Positions 16,833-23,911 of a stretch of 64,000 bases of DNA are shown piece by piece. Source of the stretch: Clostridiales bacterium (GTDB lineage: Bacteria; Bacillota; Clostridia; Lachnospirales; Lachnospiraceae); contig JAGZDD010000001.1 of NCBI GenBank assembly GCA_018369015.1, positions 33,692 through 97,691 of the forward strand, written 5' to 3'. The translations under genes were made by a program, and so were the position numbers. Every line of letters begins with the position of its first letter. Position 1 is the stretch's first letter. The notes beneath the pieces are model-generated. The model did not search any database, was not told the origin of the DNA, and worked only from the letters and a program-made list of their open reading frames with translations.

Positions 16833-16928
16833 TTTTATTAAAGATATAAAATAAATGAAATTTGGGCACTGGTGCTGATAAGCTAAGCAGCTATTAACTA
16901 TAAACTTAATATACAAGGAGGAGGGCCT

Positions 16929-17711
16929 ATGAAAATTGTAGACTTATCAATTGCTGTGGAGGATGGATTGCCAAGCGATCCGCCGGAGCAGATTCCCAAA
17001 ATACGTTATTGCAGACATAAGGACACGGCTGAAATGATGGTGAATTATTTTCACGGAGCGATTTCAAAAGGGGATCTGCCGGAGGAAAATGGCTGGGCCA
17101 TAGAATTTCTTCATTTATCCACACATTCAGGAACTCATGTGGACGCGCCATATCATTACTATCCAACCCAGAATGGCGGTGAAGCGGCCTGGAAAATTGA
17201 TGAAATACCATTGGAATGGTTTATTGGAAATGGGGTGAAAATGGATTTTTCGGATAAGCCGGACGGATATAAGATTACGGCCGATGACCTGGAGCAGTAT
17301 TTCCATAAAATTTCTTATATGCCTAAGGCTGGAGATATTGTTTTATTGTATACCGGAGCCGATAAATTTTGGGGAACAGGCAGGTATCTTCTTGCAGGAG
17401 CCGGCATGGGGGAGGAATCCACCATGTGGCTTATTAACCGGGGCGTGCGGGTCATGGGAACAGACGGCTGGAGCTGGGATGTGCCGTTAGCTTATGAATG
17501 TGAAGCCTTTCAAAAGAGCAGGGATGCATCGATCATATGGGAGGCTCACAGAGTTGGACGAAAGAAGGCGTACTGCCATATCGAAAAGCTTACAAATCTT
17601 AATCTTCTTCCGGCTTATGGCTTTAAAGTATCCTGCCTGCCTGTAAAAATTAAGGGGGCGAGCGCCGGGTGGTGCCGGGCGATAGCGATGCTGGATGACG
17701 TTGAAGAATAA
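16929..17711 (+). CDS. Cyclase-family (kynurenine-formamidase-like) hydrolase
   Basis: Metal-dependent hydrolase of the cyclase family (260 residues). The family signature HSGTHVDAPYH is present with His66, His70, Asp72 and His76 as probable metal ligands. Members hydrolyse N-formylkynurenine, isatin and lactone- or amide-like rings. First gene of the sigma-54 operon, starting 9 bases after GGAGGAGGG, and directly upstream of B2 and C2. It is not part of the described DgpA-F sets that I can recall with certainty, so its task here is open: ring opening of the sugar product released by B2/C2, or of the aglycone, are both possible. The stop is 19 bases before the next gene. Confidence 0.8.
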   Translation: MKIVDLSIAVEDGLPSDPPEQIPKIRYCRHKDTAEMMVNYFHGAISKGDLPEENGWAIEFLHLSTHSGTHVDAPYHYYPTQNGGEAAWKIDEIPLEWFIGNGVKMDFSDKPDGYKITADDLEQYFHKISYMPKAGDIVLLYTGADKFWGTGRYLLAGAGMGEESTMWLINRGVRVMGTDGWSWDVPLAYECEAFQKSRDASIIWEAHRVGRKKAYCHIEKLTNLNLLPAYGFKVSCLPVKIKGASAGWCRAIAMLDDVEE

Positions 17712-17730
17712 TGAGAAATGGGGTGTAAAA

Positions 17731-18117
17731 ATGTTTGAAAAGTATATTATTAACGATACACATTTCAGAAATTATTATAAGGGCGGGAAAGCCAGAGGAT
17801 TTATTCTCTGCCTTCGTATTCATTACTACCGCGGGATTCCTCTGTCAATGATTCATAATATTAAGGTGGACATTGACGGGGAGGTGTTTGGCACAAAAGA
17901 TATGCGGGTAATCCTTGGAGGAAAGGCTTATACCTTTGAGGAAATGAAGGAGATTTCAGACATAAACTGGCCGTTCGAACAGGATCTCAGGCTGGAAATA
18001 AAGAAAGAGGGCGGCCTTATTCCCGGACGAAAGACTGTGAAGGCTGAATTAACATGCCGTAATGCCTATTTTGGCATTTTTACAGGAAAGTGCGAACGGA
18101 TTATGACGTTTGGATAA
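17731..18117 (+). CDS. DUF6379 / C-glycoside deglycosidase beta subunit (B2)
   Basis: Small partner subunit (128 residues), the shortest of the three paralogues. Landmarks: GFILCLRIHYYRGIPLSM, VDIDGEVFG, YTFEEM, W after the helix, then KKEGGLIPGRK. Compared with B1 and B3 the KPGGL block reads KEGGL. The start is ATG 17731 behind GGGGTG (17720-17725); an in-frame upstream ATG at 17695 overlaps the cyclase gene and has no binding site. Next gene C2 begins 15 bases after the stop. Same module logic as B1/C1 but in the order B-C and without an A gene. Confidence 0.8.
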   Translation: MFEKYIINDTHFRNYYKGGKARGFILCLRIHYYRGIPLSMIHNIKVDIDGEVFGTKDMRVILGGKAYTFEEMKEISDINWPFEQDLRLEIKKEGGLIPGRKTVKAELTCRNAYFGIFTGKCERIMTFG

Positions 18118-18132
18118 TTGGAGGAGGTACGT

Positions 18133-19143
18133 ATGAGAACATCAAATGCAATAAAGCGTGGGGCAACCTTATATTGCTTTCAGGAGCAATACTTTTTTGG
18201 AAAATATGATTTAGAGGACTGCATTGCGGCTGTGGCGGATATGGGCGGTGAAGGCGTTGAGCTCATCCCGGATCAGATGATTGCAGAGTTTCCCAAAGTC
18301 AGCGACCATTTTATCGGGCAATGGAAGGAATGGATGGATCAATATGGCGTAGTTCCTACCTGCATGGACGATTTCGTGGAATCTGCCCTGTATGCCCACC
18401 GGGAGGTGTCGGAGGATGAGCTTGTTGAACGGTTTAAAAAAGCCGTACAACTGGCTAAACGTATGGGCTTTACTGTGATACGGGAACAGTTTGCATTAAG
18501 CGAGGATTCAAAGCTGATGAGTCTGCCATTATTGGAGCGGTGCTTCCCTTACGCGCAGGAGGCCGGTATATCCATTGGGCTGGAGGTCCATGCGCCCAAC
18601 TACATACAAAACCCTCAGATTGACGGTTATCTGGAAATGATTTTAAAGAAGAACTCTCCTTACCTGGGGCTGATTCCGGACTTTAGTATTTTTTGTACGG
18701 ACATTTATAAAAGGTTTGATGAATATTACAGGCGTCACGGCGTCCGTGAACAGGTGATTGAGATAACACACGACAGTTACCGGAATGATTTTGGAAAAGA
18801 AGGAAATTTAAAACGTTTGTCCGGCAGCCATTTATCTGAAATTGAATACGAGTATGCGTCGACAATGTTTAATTGGCATAAAAAGACTGAGCCGGAAACG
18901 ATGTTAGAATTTTCTGAATATATTCATCATTGCCATGCGAAATTTCAGTGCATGACTAAAGATTACCGGGATGAAGCTCTGGACATGGCCCATATTGTGG
19001 ATGTGCTTCGGAAGATGAATTATCATGGCTGTATTAGCAGCGAATATGAGGGAAACCGGTGGGTCCATGACGATCATGTGGATGACTGTGTGGAGCAGGT
19101 AAGACGACATCAAATATTGCTTAAAAACGTTTTGGGGTATTAA
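18133..19143 (+). CDS. TIM-barrel protein, C-glycoside deglycosidase alpha-type subunit (C2)
   Basis: AP_endonuc_2/isomerase-like barrel of 336 residues. Metal ligands expected for the family: Glu151 (LEVHAP), Asp183 (PDFSIF), His268 (CHAKF), Glu304 (SEYEG). The 85-residue stretch between Asp and His, absent from C1, contains YYRRHGVREQVIE and resembles the stretch in C3 (WYRRQGAKRESCE). A TTG at 18118 sits in the binding site TTGGAGGAGG; ATG 18133 is the start. It pairs with B2. After the stop, 90 bases lead to the lipoprotein gene and hold a short GC stem (CCGGG at 19157, CCCGG at 19170) without a T run, perhaps a processing or stability element. Confidence 0.82.
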   Translation: MRTSNAIKRGATLYCFQEQYFFGKYDLEDCIAAVADMGGEGVELIPDQMIAEFPKVSDHFIGQWKEWMDQYGVVPTCMDDFVESALYAHREVSEDELVERFKKAVQLAKRMGFTVIREQFALSEDSKLMSLPLLERCFPYAQEAGISIGLEVHAPNYIQNPQIDGYLEMILKKNSPYLGLIPDFSIFCTDIYKRFDEYYRRHGVREQVIEITHDSYRNDFGKEGNLKRLSGSHLSEIEYEYASTMFNWHKKTEPETMLEFSEYIHHCHAKFQCMTKDYRDEALDMAHIVDVLRKMNYHGCISSEYEGNRWVHDDHVDDCVEQVRRHQILLKNVLGY

Positions 19144-19233
19144 AAGGGATAGCACCGGGGCATTTGGCCCGGCTGACGACAAGCAGAAATAAAAATGTAA
19201 AAAAGAACCATAATAATATTGAGGAGGTATTTT

Positions 19234-20814
19234 ATGATGATGAAACGATGGATCGCACTAATGTGTACATTAGTAATGATGTTATCAATGCTGGCTTCCT
19301 GCGGGCAGAAGGAGAGCGAGCTTGTTTTAGATACAGACGGCAGCAAAGATGAGAGTGCGCAGACTGGCGGCGAAATTGTTGAATTAAATATGTATTATCC
19401 AGCTTATTATGGAGTTCCAAGAGATCTCCAAATGGTTGAGGACGCGGTGAATGAGCTGGTTGAGGAAGAATTAGGAATAAGAATACATCTTCACACACCG
19501 GAGGTCGGCAATTATGAGCAGCAGATGAATTTAGCCCTGTCCTCTGGGGAGCAGGTAGACTTAATGCTGACCTATGCTTACGGCGCCGTGGGGTTTACAA
19601 ACCTGAAATCTTTAAACCTGCTCAGTGATATTACAGATGAAATGAACACCTATGGCCAGGATATTCAAGCTCTCCTTGGGGATGTCCTTAACGCGACAAC
19701 TGATAACGGCGTGATTTACGGAATGTGCGGCAACCGCCCGATTAAGTCCGATTTATATATTATCATGCGTACAGATGTCCTCGAAGACCTGGGCCTTTTA
19801 GAAAAAGCAGAAAATATGACGGTCTTCAAGGAATACGAGGAGATTCTCGAAGCTGTTAAAAATAGTGAAAAATGGAATTATCTTGCCGGGATTGTTCCAA
19901 TGGATACGATGGGAACCGTCATTTCCCTGACGGGCAATTATGTCACAGGCGACAATTTTGAAGATACATCCGTTTATGATTCTCTTGGCTATTCGACAAT
20001 TTTAATCGGCTCCGATCCTGTCAGCGGCGAGGGAAATGTCTATAACAACTATGCTTCTGAACAATTCCATGAAATGTTTTTAAGAGTCAGGGATTGGAAT
20101 GAAAAAGGCTATATTTATAAGGACGCAACAGCGCAGACAGAATTAGCCGAATCGATGATTAAGCAAAATGCTGCATTTTCAGCATTTATTCAGACAGAAG
20201 GCGGGCAAAAAGCCTGCGAGGCAGCAAAAGCAATGGCCTGCGGTATGCCTATGACTTGTGTTAAGGTCAAGGAAATGCCGGTATTAACGAGTAATGCGAC
20301 AAAATTTGACTGGGTTGTTCCTGTGAATACTATTGATGCGGAGGCGGCGGTCCGTTTCCTGAATTTTATGTATACAAGCCCTGAGCTTAATAACCTTTTG
20401 GCCTGGGGGATTGAGGGTGTCCATTATGAAGTTAAAGACGGCGTTGCCTGTTTTATGGAGGGAGAAGACACATCATCCGCAGGGTATCATTCCATGGAAT
20501 ACTTTTTTGGAAACCAGTATTTAGTGACGCCCTGGGAAGGAAATGCCCCTGATATTAGGGAAAGCCAGAAGGCGGATATGGAAAATGCCGAGGTGTCAAA
20601 GTACCTTGGCTTTGTGGCAGACCTTTCCGAAGTGGAATCTGCCGTAACCGCCGTCCAAAATGTGACTATGGAGTGCCTTCCGGCAATTGCGTCCGGTTTT
20701 GCCTCTGAGGAAGATTATGAGAACTTCCTTACAAAGCTGGAGTCGGCAGGTGCACAGAAGATTATCGATACTTATCAGGCTCAACTGAGCCAGTGGATGG
20801 AGAAGAATCAATAA
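19234..20814 (+). CDS. Sugar ABC transporter binding lipoprotein, LipO type
   Basis: Binding lipoprotein of the operon-2 importer (526 residues). Signal sequence MMMKRWIALMCTLVMMLSMLA with lipobox LASC, followed by a short acidic linker. Solute-binding fold with the landmark FLNFMYTSPELNNLLAWGIEG and a C-terminal helix ending in QLSQWMEK, as in the other LipO-type proteins here. ATG 19234 follows GAGGAGG (19221-19227); the TTG at 19219 is part of that site region. The two permease genes 20843 and 22262 follow. Because it shares the sigma-54 operon with B2/C2 it probably brings in their glycoside. Confidence 0.9.
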   Translation: MMMKRWIALMCTLVMMLSMLASCGQKESELVLDTDGSKDESAQTGGEIVELNMYYPAYYGVPRDLQMVEDAVNELVEEELGIRIHLHTPEVGNYEQQMNLALSSGEQVDLMLTYAYGAVGFTNLKSLNLLSDITDEMNTYGQDIQALLGDVLNATTDNGVIYGMCGNRPIKSDLYIIMRTDVLEDLGLLEKAENMTVFKEYEEILEAVKNSEKWNYLAGIVPMDTMGTVISLTGNYVTGDNFEDTSVYDSLGYSTILIGSDPVSGEGNVYNNYASEQFHEMFLRVRDWNEKGYIYKDATAQTELAESMIKQNAAFSAFIQTEGGQKACEAAKAMACGMPMTCVKVKEMPVLTSNATKFDWVVPVNTIDAEAAVRFLNFMYTSPELNNLLAWGIEGVHYEVKDGVACFMEGEDTSSAGYHSMEYFFGNQYLVTPWEGNAPDIRESQKADMENAEVSKYLGFVADLSEVESAVTAVQNVTMECLPAIASGFASEEDYENFLTKLESAGAQKIIDTYQAQLSQWMEKNQ

Positions 20815-20842
20815 GGCTTATAAGTGAAAGTGTGGGGTGGAC

Positions 20843-22192
20843 ATGAAAAAGAGAAGGTATGGGTTATTGTGTACAAAGGGCCGGATTCTGTGGGATGTCA
20901 TCCTTATGGGGCTGATCGCTGTATTGTCCTGTTTGCTGCCGTTTTCCAGCTATGTTTATAAAAATATACGTCTGTCCATTGGTGGTTTTGATTATCTTAC
21001 AGGAATACAGATTGCCGGGGGAAAGGTTACAATTTCCCCCACTTTATGGATTTTGGCCATTCTTATATTAATGGCAGCAGTAGTTATGCTTGCGCTCCTT
21101 TTTCCTAAAATAAAAAAGGTACAATACAGTGGATTTCTTTTGTTAATTCTTTCGTGCCTGGCCTTAGTCTTTTGCGGAATTTTTCTGTCCGGGATTAAGG
21201 AGGCGCTAAAGCGGGCAGGAAGCCCCAAAATCGAATATGGAATTTTTATACTTACAGGAATCATTCTACTGATGATTTTGCGTTCTTTCCATATCCTATA
21301 TAGAGAAAAAGTCATCTCCGTTTTACATTTCATGGTCATTCCTGGAATGATCTATTTTCTTGTTAATAACTATTTTCCAATGCTCGGTATGTTTATTGCA
21401 TTTAAGGACATTGATTTTTCAAAGGGGATATGGGCCAGCGACTGGGTTGGATTTAAAAATTTTGAATATCTTTTTGCTACCGGCGACGCCTGGATTATGA
21501 TAAGGAATACAGTTTCATATAACTTGTGTTTCATCGTGCTCGGTACAATGATGGGTGTTACCTCAGGTATTATGCTCAATGAAGTTATTTTCAAAAAAAT
21601 GAAAAAATTCTATCAGACAAGCATTTTATTGCCGCAGCTTATTTCAATTATTATTATCGCCTACATTGTATATGCATTTTTGAGCAATGAATCCGGATTA
21701 ATTAATGGGCTGCTTGGAGAAGGGAACGAAATTAATTTTTATAATACACGTATTTATTGGCCTTTTATTCTTGTATTTGTTTATATATGGAAAAGTGTTG
21801 GGTACTCGTCGATTATTTATTTATCTTCTATTGTAGGAATTGACAACAGCCTTTTTGAAGCCGCACGGGTGGACGGCGCTAATAAAATGAAGCAGATTTT
21901 TCTTATAACAATCCCGTTAATCCGTCCCACAATTATTACAATGGTGCTGTTAAATGTGGGAAAAATTTTTTACTCGGATTTTGGGTTGTTTTTACAAGTA
22001 CCCATGAACTCGGGCAGTTTGTTTCCTGTAACACAGACGATTGATACGTATGTTTATCGAAGCCTGCTGACACTTAATGATATTGCTTTATCATCAGCGG
22101 CCAGTGTGTTCCAGTCGATTGTTGGATTTGCGGTTGTCCTTCTGGCCAATGGTATTGTAAGAAAGATCGACCGGGAAAATGCGCTGTTTTAA
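20843..22192 (+). CDS. LplB-type permease with four-helix N-terminal extension
   Basis: Membrane subunit of the operon-2 importer (449 residues). Residues about 160-449 are an ordinary LplB-like permease (VIPGMIYFLVNNYFPMLGMF, EAA loop EAARVDGANKMKQIFLITIP). The first 150 residues are additional and contain about four hydrophobic segments (LWDVILMGLIAVLSCLLPF; LWILAILILMAAVVMLALLF; FLLLILSCLALVFCGIFL; GIFILTGIILLMILRSF). The related permease at 4155 has no such part. GTG 20837 is possible but ATG 20843 has the better spaced GGGG site. The extension could be a scaffold or sensor domain; nothing in sequence tells which. Confidence 0.88.
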   Translation: MKKRRYGLLCTKGRILWDVILMGLIAVLSCLLPFSSYVYKNIRLSIGGFDYLTGIQIAGGKVTISPTLWILAILILMAAVVMLALLFPKIKKVQYSGFLLLILSCLALVFCGIFLSGIKEALKRAGSPKIEYGIFILTGIILLMILRSFHILYREKVISVLHFMVIPGMIYFLVNNYFPMLGMFIAFKDIDFSKGIWASDWVGFKNFEYLFATGDAWIMIRNTVSYNLCFIVLGTMMGVTSGIMLNEVIFKKMKKFYQTSILLPQLISIIIIAYIVYAFLSNESGLINGLLGEGNEINFYNTRIYWPFILVFVYIWKSVGYSSIIYLSSIVGIDNSLFEAARVDGANKMKQIFLITIPLIRPTIITMVLLNVGKIFYSDFGLFLQVPMNSGSLFPVTQTIDTYVYRSLLTLNDIALSSAASVFQSIVGFAVVLLANGIVRKIDRENALF

Positions 22193-22261
22193 ATATGGCA
22201 GAAGGCTGCTGTTTTTCCTATATAAAAGATTTATGCCAAAATCGTTCAGGGAGGGATTTAT

Positions 22262-23161
22262 ATGGAATCCGGTATTATGAGCAGGGGAGATAAAGTCTTT
22301 CAGATGATAATCAATGTTATACTTATGCTGATGTCCTTAGCAGCAATTCTGCCGTTTATTTTATTAATAATGGCATCGATAACGGACGAGAGCGTTCTTT
22401 TATCCGAAGGGTATTCGTTTTTTCCAAGCGTTTTCAGCAGCTATGCTTATACGTATTTGTTTGAAACGAATGGTTTGAGCGTTTTAAAAAGCTACGGGAT
22501 TACATTTTTTGTTACCGCAGCAGGTACGGGGCTGAGCCTGCTTATCGGGCCAATGCTTGCTTATCCATTATCAAGGGCAGATTTCAAAGGAAGAAAAGGG
22601 ATCAGCTTCTACGTGTTTTTTACAATGCTTTTTAATGGCGGCCTTGTACCTTCGTATATTATGTGGACTCAGATTTTCCATATCAAAAATACAATTTTTG
22701 CTCTTATTTTTCCGACGCTTTTGCTGACAGGCTTTAATATTATGCTTCTTCGCAGTAATTTTAAGTCTAATATTCATCCAGCTCTTTTAGAAGCGGCGAA
22801 AATCGATGGAGCCGGAGAACTGCGCATTTATTTTAAAATTGTTCTGCCCCTGTCGCTTCCGATTATGGCGACCATTGGGCTTATGGTTGGAATTGCTTAT
22901 TGGAACGACTGGATCAATGGGCTTTATTATGTCAGCGATGCCAAGCTTTACAGCTTGCAGCAGCTATTAAATAATATTTTGAGAAATATACAGGCATTAG
23001 GCTCTCTTGGGTCTGCGTCAGGCGTAGATGCCTCGTCCATCCCGGGGCAAAGTATACGAATGGCCATGGCGGTCATCGGCGTTGTTCCAATACTGCTTGT
23101 TTATCCGTTTTTTCAGAAATGGTTTATTAAAGGGATTTCTTTGGGCGGGGTGAAGGAATAG
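22262..23161 (+). CDS. Sugar ABC transporter permease, LplC/YtcP type
   Basis: Second permease of the operon-2 importer (299 residues). Hallmarks: FYVFFTMLFNGGLVPSYIMW, EAA loop EAAKIDGAGELRIYFKIVLP, NDWINGLYYV, and the C-terminal GISLGGVKE. Six membrane segments. Start ATG 22262 is preceded by GGGAGGG (22250-22256). It ends operon 2; a strong terminator stem follows 36 bases later. As with the first LipO system, no ATPase is linked. Confidence 0.92.
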   Translation: MESGIMSRGDKVFQMIINVILMLMSLAAILPFILLIMASITDESVLLSEGYSFFPSVFSSYAYTYLFETNGLSVLKSYGITFFVTAAGTGLSLLIGPMLAYPLSRADFKGRKGISFYVFFTMLFNGGLVPSYIMWTQIFHIKNTIFALIFPTLLLTGFNIMLLRSNFKSNIHPALLEAAKIDGAGELRIYFKIVLPLSLPIMATIGLMVGIAYWNDWINGLYYVSDAKLYSLQQLLNNILRNIQALGSLGSASGVDASSIPGQSIRMAMAVIGVVPILLVYPFFQKWFIKGISLGGVKE

Positions 23162-23197
23162 AATAACATGGTACGGATGTGAGCAAATTATAATAAC

Positions 23198-23228
23198 GGC
23201 GGCAGGAACAAATCCCAGCCGCCTTTTT
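23198..23228 (+). terminator. Terminator of operon 2
   Basis: GGCGGC (23198-23203) pairs with GCCGCC (23218-23223) and is followed by TTTTT. It lies between operon 2 and the convergent minus-strand genes. Confidence 0.8.
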
Positions 23229-23239
23229 ATGGCATCCGC

Positions 23240-23911
23240 TTATTCTTCCCCAATCATCGTCAGCCCCCAGCTTTGCCAATCCCAATAGGTTTCCCTTCCG
23301 GAAACCTCCGTAATATGCAGGCGCTTTGTTTCGTCAAAATCAAAGGCGGCAGCGTCCATGCCAATATCTGACGCCATCCAGAGCGGATGGATTTCACCGT
23401 CGCGCCATTCATAAATATAAATATGCTGGCTCCATTTCTTTTCATCCTTTTCCACCCAGAATGGCCGGGCATTGCCGTAGCGGCCAATGCGCCAGCACAA
23501 AAGAAGCAATTCATTTTTTCTGTCGTGATTAATGTCGCACCACAAAAAATCCTGGACTAAAATATCGCCGGGGCTTTCCCAGGCATCAGAGCCGTCCTTT
23601 TGCACTTCCAGCCGCCTGTTTTTTAAAACAATAGCTTCCGGTTCCGCGCCGCGGCTACCGTCTGAAATATCAGCGCTGCCGTCACTGCTGCCGCGGGCAT
23701 GATCCGTATTACCTGCGGCAGCGTTCTGTGTATGTTTGAGATTCAGCGTTTTTTCCTCCCACACAATCCATTTTGGGAGAAATGCGCCTTTGCTCCATGC
23801 GAAGAAAACAACGGCGGCAGCCAGGGCTGCCGCCGCTATTAATACGAATATCCACCACAGCTTTCGCAATTTGCGGCGCGAAGGCTTACTATGCTTAATA
23901 ACGGTATTCAT
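23240..23911 (-). CDS. Membrane-anchored protein of unknown function with a DxNxDxxxE repeat
   Basis: About 223 residues if ATG 23911 is used, which overlaps the end of the upstream gene (stop at 23895) by 17 bases and suggests coupling; a longer frame reaches 23971. Basic N terminus (KPSRRKLRKLWW), one membrane segment about residues 19-38, then an Ala/Gly/Ser-rich linker and an extracellular domain. The segment DINHDRKNELLLLCW resembles the calcium-binding core of FG-GAP/VCBS repeats, and a second, weaker DFDETKR occurs later. Family not recognised. Context: only the DUF3160 gene upstream. Confidence 0.65.
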   Translation of the reverse strand: MNTVIKHSKPSRRKLRKLWWIFVLIAAAALAAAVVFFAWSKGAFLPKWIVWEEKTLNLKHTQNAAAGNTDHARGSSDGSADISDGSRGAEPEAIVLKNRRLEVQKDGSDAWESPGDILVQDFLWCDINHDRKNELLLLCWRIGRYGNARPFWVEKDEKKWSQHIYIYEWRDGEIHPLWMASDIGMDAAAFDFDETKRLHITEVSGRETYWDWQSWGLTMIGEE

